From assembly GCA_943788695.1 (NCBI GenBank), contig CALSRG010000003.1:104001-168000 (forward strand): 64,000 nt of DNA, read 5' to 3'. The position numbers were made by a program, and so were the translations under genes. The stretch is from an uncultured Flavobacteriaceae bacterium (lineage in GTDB: Bacteria; Bacteroidota; Bacteroidia; Flavobacteriales; Flavobacteriaceae). The notes beneath the pieces are model-generated. The model was given only the letters and a program-made list of their open reading frames with translations, was not told the DNA's origin and searched no databases. Below are positions 36,453 to 46,400 of this stretch, piece after piece; position 1 is the stretch's first letter; each line of letters begins with the position of its first letter.

Positions 36453-39416
36453 ATGCAAAATAAGGGTATCATTAAATTATTTGCACTGCTATTCGGATTG
36501 GTAAGTGTGTATCAAGTTTCTTTTACATTCAAGGCCAACCAGGTTGAGGATCAGGCGCAATCTGCTGCAATTCAAAAAATTGCAGACACCGAATCTGGAT
36601 TCGAGGCACTTCGTGCATTTGAGACTCAGCGTTACTTAGACTCAGTTTCCAATCAAGAAGTTTTTAATCTTGGAATCACGAGTTATACCTACAATGAGGT
36701 GAAAGATAAGGCAATGAACTTAGGATTGGACTTGAAAGGCGGTGTCAATGTGATACTTCAAATTTCTGTTAAGGATATTCTTAAAGGTCTGGCAAATAAT
36801 AGCACTAATCCAATTTTTAACAAAGCACTTAGCGATGCTGAGGAGATTCAGAAAAACAGTCAAAACACATATTTAGAGGATTTCTTTGTGGCTTTTGATG
36901 CCCTTAAGGGAGATACCAAGTTAGCGGATCCAGATATTTTTGCTAACCGTACCTTGAGCGAAGAGATCACTTTCGATATGAGTGATGAGGATGTTCGTCC
37001 GATCATTTCTACTAAAATTGATGAATCTATCGTATCGGCCTTCGAGGTTATCCGCAAGCGTATTGACAAATTTGGCGTCACACAGCCAAACATTCAACGA
37101 TTGGGAAAATCAGGTCGTATTTTGGTTGAGTTGCCTGGTGCTAAAGACGTTGAGCGGGTTAAAAAATTATTACAAAGTACGGCCCAATTGGAGTTTTGGG
37201 AAACTTTTTCAGGTCAATCGTTTATTCCATTCTTAGTTCAGGCAAATGAAATCTTGAAAACTGAAATTGATCAAACTGATCTTACTCAAAATGAAACAGT
37301 TGATCCAATTGATGGTGAAGAAAGCCAAATTGACGCATTACTTGGAGAAGTGACCACTGATTCAACGGCAATAGCCGAAGTGAATCCTTTAATAGATCTC
37401 ATTAAAGGTCAAGGATATCAAGGCGGTCCAGTTATCGCCATGTTCGAAACGAAAGATAAACAAGTCGTTTCTGACTATTTAGCTCGTCCAGACATTCGAA
37501 ATTTATTATCACCTGATCAGCGTTATGTTAAGTTTCTATGGGGCAAAGAAACGCCAGAAAGTGAATTGATTGAACTATATGCTATCAAAGGTAATAGAGA
37601 AGGTGCCCCTGAATTGAGCGGCGCTGTAATTACCGATGCGAGACAATCTTACAGTACCACTGGAAAGCCATCTGTGTCTATGCAAATGAATAGCAAAGGT
37701 GCTAAAGTCTGGGAAGATATGACGGGCAAGGCATTTTCAGAAGGAGGTCAAATTGCTATCGTACTTGACGAAATTGTTTATTCCGCTCCTGGAGTAACAA
37801 CTGGTCCAATATCTGGAGGAAATTCTGAAATTTCAGGTCAATTCACGATCAATGAAGCGGTTGATTTAGCAAATGTACTTAGAGCTGGAAAATTGCCAGC
37901 CTCGGCCGATATTGTTCAAGCTGAAGAAGTTGGTCCATCACTTGGTTTAGAAGCAGTAACGTCTGGAAAGTTATCGTTTCTCATTGCTTTGTCCTTAGTC
38001 TTACTTTGGATGATTTTTTATTACGGAAAAGCAGGGATTTATTCTGACGTAGCACTGTTTATGAATATTTTACTGATATTTGGATTTTTGGCTGGATTGG
38101 GTGCCGTTTTAACCTTACCAGGTATCGCTGGTATTGTTCTTACTGTAGGTATCGCAGTGGATGCTAACGTTCTCATTTACGAACGCATCAGAGAAGAACT
38201 TGCCAAAGGAAAAGGACAAAAGCAAGCTGTGAGTGATGGTTACGGAAACGCATTGTCTTCTATTTTAGATGCCAATATTACCACGGGACTAACAGCCTTA
38301 ATTCTCTATGTCTTTGGAACTGGTCCAATTAAAGGTTTTGCAACTACCTTACTTATTGGTATTGTAACATCTTTGTTTACAGCAATTTTCATCACCCGTT
38401 TCATGATTGATCGTGATAATAATAAGGGAAATAGTTTGAGTTTTTCAACCGTATTAACTAAAGGATTGTTTCAAAATATTGATATTAAATTTTTGAAAAA
38501 AAGATTCATTATGTACGCAATCTCCGGGTCAGTGATCATTGCAGGATTGTTTTCTTTGTTTACGACTGGTTTAGACCAGGGTATTGATTTTGTTGGAGGT
38601 CGAACGTATCAAGTGAGATTTGCCCAAGATGTAAATCCTCAGGAAGTAAATACCGCCTTGAATGATGTTTTTGGAAGTGCAGAGGTTAAAACCATCGGTA
38701 GTGCCAATCAGCTTAAAATATCAACCAAATATATGGTTGATGAAAATTCGGCTGAGGCCGATGCAAAGGTTCAAAATATGTTGTTTGAAGCCTTGATGCC
38801 GTTTCTTCCGGATGGATTTACGTCTGCAGAATTCCTTGATCCATCTAATGATATAGGTAAAGTGTATTCAGGCAAAGTGAGCCCAACAATTGCGGATGAT
38901 ATTAAAAAATCATCGGTTTGGGCCATTTTAGGGTCTTTACTTGTAGTATTCTTATATATCTTGATTCGTTTCAAAAAATGGCAATTTTCCTTGGGTGCAG
39001 TAGCGGCAGTTTTTCATGATGTACTTATCGTACTTGGAATATTCTCTATTGCCTATCCATTCATGCCGTTCAGTATGGAAATTGACCAAGCATTTATTGC
39101 TGCGATTCTGACAGTGATTGGATACTCATTGAATGATACTGTGGTTGTGTTTGACCGTATAAGGGAATTCCTTAAAGAGCATACTTCTTGGGATTTTGAC
39201 AAAACTGTCGATACCGCATTAAGTAGTACCTTAAGCAGAACCTTGAATACGTCATTGACCACCCTTGTGGTATTGTTAGCAATGTTTATATTTGGTGCTG
39301 ATTCCTTAAGAGGACTACTGTTTGCACTTATTGTTGGTGTTCTTGTAGGAACGTATTCGTCAGTATTCATAGCAACGCCAATCATGAGAGATACTGTTGG
39401 TCGATCTAAGAAGTAA
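36453..39416 (+). CDS. secDF: Protein translocase subunit SecDF (fused SecD and SecF)
   Basis: An inner-membrane, proton-driven accessory of the Sec translocon. The 987-residue protein fuses SecD (about 1-670) and SecF (about 680-987). It has an N-terminal anchor, D1 motif LGLDLKGGVNVILQI, a large periplasmic domain, IALVLDEIVYSAP-like P1 segment, TM block with GIAVDANVLIYERIREE, then SecF with GLDQGIDFVGGRTYQVRF and AAILTVIGYSLNDTVVVFDRIRE. The long first periplasmic domain with an acidic insert (about 270-310) is usual for Bacteroidetes. A strong terminator follows. Confidence 0.95.
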   Translation: MQNKGIIKLFALLFGLVSVYQVSFTFKANQVEDQAQSAAIQKIADTESGFEALRAFETQRYLDSVSNQEVFNLGITSYTYNEVKDKAMNLGLDLKGGVNVILQISVKDILKGLANNSTNPIFNKALSDAEEIQKNSQNTYLEDFFVAFDALKGDTKLADPDIFANRTLSEEITFDMSDEDVRPIISTKIDESIVSAFEVIRKRIDKFGVTQPNIQRLGKSGRILVELPGAKDVERVKKLLQSTAQLEFWETFSGQSFIPFLVQANEILKTEIDQTDLTQNETVDPIDGEESQIDALLGEVTTDSTAIAEVNPLIDLIKGQGYQGGPVIAMFETKDKQVVSDYLARPDIRNLLSPDQRYVKFLWGKETPESELIELYAIKGNREGAPELSGAVITDARQSYSTTGKPSVSMQMNSKGAKVWEDMTGKAFSEGGQIAIVLDEIVYSAPGVTTGPISGGNSEISGQFTINEAVDLANVLRAGKLPASADIVQAEEVGPSLGLEAVTSGKLSFLIALSLVLLWMIFYYGKAGIYSDVALFMNILLIFGFLAGLGAVLTLPGIAGIVLTVGIAVDANVLIYERIREELAKGKGQKQAVSDGYGNALSSILDANITTGLTALILYVFGTGPIKGFATTLLIGIVTSLFTAIFITRFMIDRDNNKGNSLSFSTVLTKGLFQNIDIKFLKKRFIMYAISGSVIIAGLFSLFTTGLDQGIDFVGGRTYQVRFAQDVNPQEVNTALNDVFGSAEVKTIGSANQLKISTKYMVDENSAEADAKVQNMLFEALMPFLPDGFTSAEFLDPSNDIGKVYSGKVSPTIADDIKKSSVWAILGSLLVVFLYILIRFKKWQFSLGAVAAVFHDVLIVLGIFSIAYPFMPFSMEIDQAFIAAILTVIGYSLNDTVVVFDRIREFLKEHTSWDFDKTVDTALSSTLSRTLNTSLTTLVVLLAMFIFGADSLRGLLFALIVGVLVGTYSSVFIATPIMRDTVGRSKK

Positions 39417-39439
39417 TTGAAACAAAACTTATTGAGAAA

Positions 39440-39470
39440 ACCCCGCACTGTTCAGTGCGGGATTTTTTGT
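39440..39470 (+). terminator. Terminator of secDF
   Basis: CCCGCACTG (39442-39450) / CAGTGCGGG (39453-39461) with a TT loop, then T6: a near-ideal Rho-independent terminator. The A-rich 5' flank may also help the convergent lgt transcript. Confidence 0.88.
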
Positions 39471-39493
39471 TTTTAAATCTGTTAAAATTTTAC

Positions 39494-40315
39494 CTATTTG
39501 ATATGTCGGCGGCTTCGCAGCATCAATAAAATCCCGGCCACAATAAATGGAATGCTGAGCAATTGCCCTGTATTAAACAACCAATCTGCGCGTTCATCAA
39601 CCTGTGCCACTTTAAAATACTCAACTACAAATCGAACAGCCCATAATGAAGTGAAAAATAAACCAAGCATAAATCCTTGTTGATTGCTTTTATTTGTTTT
39701 CCAATATGTATAATACAATAAAATAAATACAAACACATAGCCAAAGGCTTCGTACAATTGACCTGGATGACGCGCAAAATCTTCACCTAGTTTTTTAAAC
39801 ACAATTCCAAATTTGCTATCTGTTGGATAGCCAACCATTTCAGAATTAAAAAAGTTTCCGATACGAACACAAACTGCACCGATTGAAACTGGTATAACAA
39901 TGCGGTCTAAGATCCATAACACGGATTTGCCCAATATTTTCTTATTATAAAAATACATGGAGATGATCATACCAATCGCCGCGCCGTGACTCGCAAGACC
40001 TCTGAATCCCGTAAATTCAAATGTTGGATTAAATCTAAAAGGCAGAAATATGCTCAGAAAATCATCTTTGAACAATTCAGATTGATAAAAAATGACGTGT
40101 CCTAGGCGTGCGCCAATCATTAAACCTAAAACTGAATAGACCAACAAAGAGTCCATTTGTTCTGCACTAAGTTTTTCATGTTTATAAATTGCTTTCATTA
40201 GATACCAGCCAATAGTAAAGGCTATAATCCACATCAAACTGTAGTAGTAAATGGTGAAATTGCCGAATAAATGAATTCCTTCTGATGCAGGATCCCAAAC
40301 GATTTGAAGTAACAT
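39494..40315 (-). CDS. lgt: Prolipoprotein diacylglyceryl transferase
   Basis: An inner-membrane enzyme transferring diacylglycerol to the lipobox Cys of prolipoproteins, such as GldJ here. The 273-residue protein has about seven spans, the GARLGHVIFYQSE segment and the Lgt signature RIGNFFNSEMVG, plus RHPGQLYEAFGY. The ATG at 40315 gives the expected MLLQIVWDPASEGI start; a longer reading adds 13 residues. It is last of four co-directional genes (folE, cysS, yidD, lgt). Confidence 0.93.
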   Translation of the reverse strand: MLLQIVWDPASEGIHLFGNFTIYYYSLMWIIAFTIGWYLMKAIYKHEKLSAEQMDSLLVYSVLGLMIGARLGHVIFYQSELFKDDFLSIFLPFRFNPTFEFTGFRGLASHGAAIGMIISMYFYNKKILGKSVLWILDRIVIPVSIGAVCVRIGNFFNSEMVGYPTDSKFGIVFKKLGEDFARHPGQLYEAFGYVFVFILLYYTYWKTNKSNQQGFMLGLFFTSLWAVRFVVEYFKVAQVDERADWLFNTGQLLSIPFIVAGILLMLRSRRHIK

Positions 40316-40388
40316 AAATAAATAGTTTTTGACCGTAAATATAGGGAAATGCACTAAACCTTATGTGCATAGTATTTTGAAAACGACC

Positions 40389-40622
40389 TTATTTAATTTG
40401 CTTTGGTACGGGGTCATATCCCGATCCACCCCATGGATGGCATCGGCCAATGCGTTTTAGGGCTAGCCATCCTCCTTTGAATAAGCCATGAATCTTAAGT
40501 GATTCCAAAGTATAATGAGAGCATGTGGGTTGATAGCGGCATGCTGATGGCGTGAGCGGTGAGATGATCACTTGATAAAACCTAACTAAAAATATAAAGG
40601 GAGCGATGATAATCCGTTTCAT
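40389..40622 (-). CDS. yidD: Membrane protein insertion efficiency factor YidD
   Basis: A small (77-residue) membrane-associated protein that assists YidC-dependent membrane insertion. It has the amphipathic N-terminus [15 protein letters not shown] and the conserved Cys cluster [17 protein letters not shown], then [18 protein letters not shown]. The ATG at 40622 (MKRIIIAPF) follows the cysS stop codon by 1 bp; a longer frame overlapping cysS is unlikely. Confidence 0.92.
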   Translation of the reverse strand: MKRIIIAPFIFLVRFYQVIISPLTPSACRYQPTCSHYTLESLKIHGLFKGGWLALKRIGRCHPWGGSGYDPVPKQIK

Positions 40623-40623
40623 C

Positions 40624-42105
40624 TTATAAAAATGAAAAGCCAGTACCGTCCTTGCCATCGTTGAGCTGAATGCCAGCTTCTATAAGTTGGTCTCGAATCT
40701 TATCGGATAAGGCAAAATCCTTATCAACTCGCGCTTGATTTCTCAAATCCATTAAAATTTTAACAACCATATCAATTCGGTCTGTTTTAGAATCCGAAGC
40801 TTGACTTTCGAGTCCTAAAATATCGAAAATAAAGTGGTTGAGTTGTATCTCCAATGCTTTTTTATCTTCAGCTGAGATTTGAGCGTCACCATCTTTGACC
40901 TGATTAATAAATTTGACCGCAGTGAACAATTCCGCAATCAAAACAGGAGTATTAAAGTCATCATTCATGGCGTCATATCCAGCATTTGTCCAATTGTTCA
41001 AATTAAATGATGTAGTTATTTTCGACACTGGAAGTTGGTTGAGTACAGAGAGTGATGCCATGAGCTTTACAAACCCTTTTTCGGATGCAGCTAAAGCAGC
41101 ATCAGAAAAGTCTAGTACTGATCTGTAATGTGCTTGAAGCATGAAAAATCGTACGACAGAAGGGTTGTAAGCTTTGGATAAAAAGGTATTTGATCCAGAA
41201 AAAACCTCTTCAGGAAGAATATTGTTTCCAGTGGATTTCGCCATTTTTTGACCATTGAGCGTAAGCATATTGGCATGCATCCAGTAATTCACTGGTTGCT
41301 GATTACCACAGGCTTCACTTTGGGCAATTTCACACTCATGATGAGGAAATTTTAAATCCATTCCGCCGCCGTGAATATCAAATTGGGCTCCCAAATATTT
41401 CGTGCTCATTGTTGTGCACTCCAAATGCCATCCAGGAAATCCGTCACCCCATGGTGACGGCCACCTCATAATATGCTCAGGTTCTGCTTTTTTCCATAAC
41501 GCAAAATCTTGAGGATTTTTTTTGTCTTGCTGCCCATCCAGGCTACGAGAATTATGAATCAAATCTTCAAGATTCCGACCACTCAAAATGCCGTAATGAT
41601 GCGAGTCGCTGTATTTAAATACATCAAAATAAACAGAGCCATTTACTACATAAGCCATTCCTTTTGATAAAATATCTTTCACCGTTTCAATTTGCTCTAT
41701 GATATGGCCAGTGGCACTTGGTTCAATGTCTGGTGGCAGACAATTCAAACGATTTAGCATTTGATGAAAATCCACTGTGTAACGCTGCACAATTTGCATT
41801 GGCTCTAAAGATTCTAGTCGTGCTTTTTTAGAAATACGATCCTCACCACTGTCTGCGTCATGCTCCAAGTGTCCTACATCTGTAATATTCCGAACATATC
41901 TTACGTTAAGACCTAAATGACGCAAATAGCGCGTGACGATATCAAACGACATGAATGTCCTCAAGTTGCCGAGGTGCACTTTGTTGTAGACTGTGGGGCC
42001 GCAAACATAAATACCAACTCGCCCTTCATTAATCGGCACAAAATATTCCTTCTTGCCACTTAGGGAGTTGTATATTTTAAGTCGTTGTTCTCGAAAGAGT
42101 GCCAT
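40624..42105 (-). CDS. cysS: Cysteinyl-tRNA synthetase
   Basis: A class I synthetase charging tRNA-Cys. The 493-residue protein has the HIGH-type motif [17 protein letters not shown], zinc ligands (the Cys in VCGPTV and the [10 protein letters not shown] / [12 protein letters not shown] histidines and cysteines) and the KMSKS motif as KMAKSTGN. The C-terminal DALR-like helical domain ends [16 protein letters not shown]. It starts 3 bp after folE. Confidence 0.96.
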   Translation of the reverse strand: MALFREQRLKIYNSLSGKKEYFVPINEGRVGIYVCGPTVYNKVHLGNLRTFMSFDIVTRYLRHLGLNVRYVRNITDVGHLEHDADSGEDRISKKARLESLEPMQIVQRYTVDFHQMLNRLNCLPPDIEPSATGHIIEQIETVKDILSKGMAYVVNGSVYFDVFKYSDSHHYGILSGRNLEDLIHNSRSLDGQQDKKNPQDFALWKKAEPEHIMRWPSPWGDGFPGWHLECTTMSTKYLGAQFDIHGGGMDLKFPHHECEIAQSEACGNQQPVNYWMHANMLTLNGQKMAKSTGNNILPEEVFSGSNTFLSKAYNPSVVRFFMLQAHYRSVLDFSDAALAASEKGFVKLMASLSVLNQLPVSKITTSFNLNNWTNAGYDAMNDDFNTPVLIAELFTAVKFINQVKDGDAQISAEDKKALEIQLNHFIFDILGLESQASDSKTDRIDMVVKILMDLRNQARVDKDFALSDKIRDQLIEAGIQLNDGKDGTGFSFL

Positions 42106-42108
42106 GTA

Positions 42109-42774
42109 TTAAAAATCTGTATCTAGCTGAATGTACGATAAAAAATCAGCTTTCACCGCAGGATCTTTAAATTTTCCGCCAAATTCACTGGTCACTGTAC
42201 TGCTATCGATATCCCTTATTCCTCGAGAATTAACGCATAAATGCTTGGCATCTATCACGCAGGCCACATCTTTTGTATTCAAAACTTGCTGCATCTCATG
42301 CACAATTTGCATGGTCAATCGTTCTTGCACTTGAGGGCGTTTTGCATAATAATCTACGATACGGTTCATCTTAGATAATCCCACAACCGTGCCGTTTGAA
42401 ATATACGCGATATGCGCTTTACCGACAATTGGAAGTAAATGATGCTCACAGGTAGAATAAACCGTAATGTTTTTTTCAACAAGCATTTCCCCGTATCGAT
42501 AGCTGTTTTCAAAGGTTGATGCTTTTGGTTTGTTTTCGGGTAAAAGCCCTCCGAATATTTCATTGACAAACATCTTTGCCACGCGCTTTGGTGTGCCTTT
42601 TAAACTGTCGTCCGAAAGATCCATGCCAATAACATTTAGAATATCTGCCATTGATGATTCGATCAACGCAATTTTTTCTTCAGGAGTTTTGTCAAACGCA
42701 TCTTTTCTCAAAGGTGTTTTTGATGAATAAGTGAAATGATCGTTGTCTGAAAATGTGTCGTGAGAATCAGTCAT
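42109..42774 (-). CDS. folE: GTP cyclohydrolase I
   Basis: It converts GTP to dihydroneopterin triphosphate, the entry to folate (and, via QueD/QueE, queuosine) synthesis. The 221-residue protein has the zinc and active-site stretch STCEHHLLPIVGKAHIAYI (Cys109, His111, His112), the second zinc Cys in DVACVIDAKHLCV (about 180) and SKMNRIVDYYAKRPQVQERLT. A TATCTTTG -7 box on the minus strand lies at 42807-42814. Confidence 0.95.
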   Translation of the reverse strand: MTDSHDTFSDNDHFTYSSKTPLRKDAFDKTPEEKIALIESSMADILNVIGMDLSDDSLKGTPKRVAKMFVNEIFGGLLPENKPKASTFENSYRYGEMLVEKNITVYSTCEHHLLPIVGKAHIAYISNGTVVGLSKMNRIVDYYAKRPQVQERLTMQIVHEMQQVLNTKDVACVIDAKHLCVNSRGIRDIDSSTVTSEFGGKFKDPAVKADFLSYIQLDTDF

Positions 42775-42806
42775 TTAAATTTTTTATCTGTTTTTAGATT
42801 GGATCG

Positions 42807-42814
42807 CAAAGATA
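42807..42814 (-). promoter_or_regulatory. Predicted -7 element of the folE-cysS-yidD-lgt operon
   Basis: TATCTTTG on the minus strand, 32 bp before the folE ATG; the -33 box is unclear. Confidence 0.4.
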
Positions 42815-42954
42815 ACAATTTGTCAGGTGTTTTTTCTCATAAATAAATTTGATTGTCTTTTAAAAACTTAATATTTAATAAAAAAATACAATTGACTATC
42901 TGAAATACCTTTATTTGAAAAAATAATTGTTATTTTTCGATTAAATTATAATTA

Positions 42955-43416
42955 ATGACTTTAAAGGCTAATTTGTTAATGGTTTTGATCTTAATTGGGG
43001 GAACAGTATTTTCTCAAAACTCAGTCAAGCCTATTCAATTTCCTGCAGATACGTCTGACCCTTTGAATGCGAATGAACTTTCTCAACTTAAGGAGGTTTA
43101 TGGTGATTTCCTCAAGGATTATTTGCTTGATCGTCCAAATCAATTGAGAAACATGAAATTTCTTTTACGTTCAAGAATTAAAATTATTCGTGTTCCAAAC
43201 AAAGATTTATCTGGTTTTCAAAAACTATCCGACTTGCCTTTATTTTCAAATTATAATAGAAACATAAAAAGACCTTCAGAATTTGATTCTGCAACTTTCA
43301 ATCCATTGATATATGGATTTCAATGGTTTAGCCCAAACCAACAAATGTTCCAAATTGACAATACTGATCTACTGCTTCAAATTATTCCTCAGGATGTATT
43401 TAGTATTAAAAATTAA
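42955..43416 (+). CDS. Small secreted protein of unknown function, coupled to the giant surface protein
   Basis: A 153-residue protein with a signal peptide (about 1-20, MTLKANLL...GTVFSQ). The mature part is polar with no repeats or Cys pairs, and includes ELSQLKEVYGDFLKDYLLDRPNQLRNMKFLLRSRIKIIRVP, a likely helix-rich core, and PLIYGFQWFSPNQQMFQIDNTDLLLQIIP at the end. I do not recognise a family. Its last 23 bp overlap the start of the giant T9SS protein in another frame, which implies translational coupling and a joint role such as secretion or surface assembly (inference). Confidence 0.7.
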   Translation: MTLKANLLMVLILIGGTVFSQNSVKPIQFPADTSDPLNANELSQLKEVYGDFLKDYLLDRPNQLRNMKFLLRSRIKIIRVPNKDLSGFQKLSDLPLFSNYNRNIKRPSEFDSATFNPLIYGFQWFSPNQQMFQIDNTDLLLQIIPQDVFSIKN

Positions 43417-46400
43417 GCACTCTGGGCTGGCGTTACTGTCACTCATCATTTTATCGGCTACAACATCATTCGCCCAGAATTATAATATGACTGATGGTAC
43501 CATAAATACCTGCTCGGGAAATTTTTATGATTCCGGAGGGCCAGGAGGTGGGGCAAATAGTTATGGTAATAATGAGAATTTTGTCTTTACAATTTGTCCA
43601 GAAAATGCTGGGCAATTGACTCAGGTTACATTTACAGAATGGAACACTCAGGTTAATCTAGATCAATTAACCATTTATAATGGTTCGGATATATCAGCAC
43701 CTGTTTTAGGGGTTTTTTCTGGAGCTGCTGCTAATTCTCCAAGTTTCGTAACGGCCACTCCAGACAATGTTACAGGGTGCTTAACTTTTCAATGGGTTAG
43801 TGATGCCTCAGCGGCAACAACGGGCTGGTCAGGAGTCATTTCTTGTTTTGAACCCTGCCAAACGATTAATGCCGTTTTAGACACTGTGTCTCCAGCACCT
43901 AATTCAGACGGTTATTTGAAAGTATGTCCTGGGGATGAGATTACTCTTACTGGTAGTGCTACTTTTTCTGAAGATGGCACAGGTGCAACTTATGAGTGGG
44001 ACCTAGGGAATGGTACAATAATACCAGGAAATACAGCGACGTTCTCCTACGACATCCCTGGTGTTTACATTGCAAACCTCATTATTTATGATACAAATAC
44101 ATCGGGTGATCCAGCGGGATGTAGTAATGATAATCGAATTGATCAGGTGATCCAGGTCGATACAGGATTTGACTTCACGGGCTCAGCCTCAGCTAGCCCA
44201 TCTATTTGTTTTGGAGAAGAAGTAACCATAAACGCTGTCGCTACCCCCATTGAATATATCAACGATTGTGCGCCTCCTGAAAGCGGTACTACTTTTCTCC
44301 CAGATGGTAATGGTGTAGCATATGAAACAGGCATTTTAGTAGATTGTTATGATGCCGGTTTATCTGTAACCGATATGAACCAGATTCTCAATATTTGCGT
44401 GAATATGGAACATTCCTATTCAGGAGATTTAGATATCACAATAATCAGTCCCAACGGCCAAGAAGCTCAATTGTTTGAGCAGGCTGGTTTTGGCACCTAT
44501 TTTGGTGGAGCAAATGATAGTGGAACTGGTCCTGGTGTTGGAGAAACCTATTGCTTTTCAATGAATGCGTCTGTTTTATTAGAAAATGCACCCACAGTTA
44601 TTGCTGGGACACCTGCGAACGACTCTTGGCAACCGGGGACTTATTTGCCTTTTCAGTCTTTTAATAATTTGGTTGGAAGTCCTTTAAACGGCACCTGGAC
44701 GATTGAGATTGTTGATAATATCGGAATTGATGATGGTTATATATTTGAATGGTATATTGAGTTTGATCCCAATTTACAGCCACCTGAGTACTCTTTTACG
44801 CCAGTAATCACGGGTGAAAGCTGGGATGCTGATACCTCAATCATTTCTGAAAATGGCGCTAGTATTGTTGTTCAGCCATCGTCGGATGGGACGTTTTGTT
44901 ACACTTATCGCGTGACTGATGATTTTGGCTGTGAGTATTTTGAAGAAATTTGTGTTGAAGTATATCCTGAGATTCTGGTCAACGCACCAGACAATCTTTA
45001 CACTTGCGAAACAGGAGCCACTAGTTATGCTTTTGATTTGCTTTCTAATGACGCTGTTATCTTAGCAGGAAATTCATCACCCGGAGATTATGTCATTACC
45101 TATTATGGGTCTCAAACTGATGCAGACAGTGAAACCAATGCTTTGGTGGGTGACCTTACTGCCTATATGGGTGTGGACGACGAGATCATTTATGTTCGAG
45201 TAGAATACCTTAACACAGACTGTTTTGAAACTTTTAGCTTCACACTAAACACCATTGCCCAGCCAGTTATTAACGCTGTTGATGATATCATTTTATGTGA
45301 TGATCAAGGAAATGACGGTGTCGAATTGTTTAATTTGGACAGTCAAACAAGTGATATCTTGGATACTCAAGATCCTGCAGATTTTATTGTGACATATTAT
45401 TTAAGTCAGGCCGATGCCGATGCTGCATCGGGTGAACTAACGAGTCCATATTCAAGTGGTAATGCCTCCATTTATGTAAGAATTGACGACGTTGGTGGCG
45501 CAGGCTGTTTCATAGTATCCTCTGCACCAGTTTTTGATTTAGTACTTCTGCCGGCAGATGATTCTAGTTTTACCTTAACTGCAGAATGTAATGGTGTCAC
45601 TGCAGGAATTACAGGTGCATTAGGAGGGACTTTTTCATTCGCAACAGCCCCAACGGATGGCGCTGTAATTGATCCAAATACGGGCTTAGTTAGCAATGGG
45701 TCATACGCTACTACCTATGATGTCTCTTATACGACTATTGGTATATGTCCAACAACAACAACTCAAAGTATTACAACATTAGATGCTGATGATAGTTCAT
45801 TCGTATTAACCCCAAATTGTAACGGTGCAACAGCTTCCATCACAGGTTTAGCAGGAGGGACATTTTCATTCGCTGTACAGCCAATTGATTCAGCAGTTTT
45901 GGATGCCGCTACAGGAGAAATTTCAAATGCCCCATACGGAGCAACTTACTCTGTGATGTATCTCAGTAATGGACCTTGTCCAACGATGACCACGGTTGAT
46001 GTCACGGTATTTGATGAAGAGTTTGCGACATTCACCATGACTCCATCGTGTGATGGTGGAACTGCGACAATCACTGGTGATACAGGCGGTGTATTTACTT
46101 TTACTACTGCGCCGACCGATGGCGCTGTAATCGATGCAGTCACAGGAACGATTACCTTAGGATCATATAGTACAACCTATGATGTGACCTATACTACAGC
46201 TGGACCATGTCCAGTGAATACGACAGAGAGTGTTACAGTTTTGGATGAAGAGTTTTCTGATTTTACAATGACCCCGACATGCGATGGTGGTACAGCAACC
46301 ATCACAGGAGATGCTGGTGGTGTATTTGCCTTTGTGACTGCTCCCACCGATGGTGCTGTGATTGACACCACAACAGGAGAAGTAACTGGAGCGACACCGA

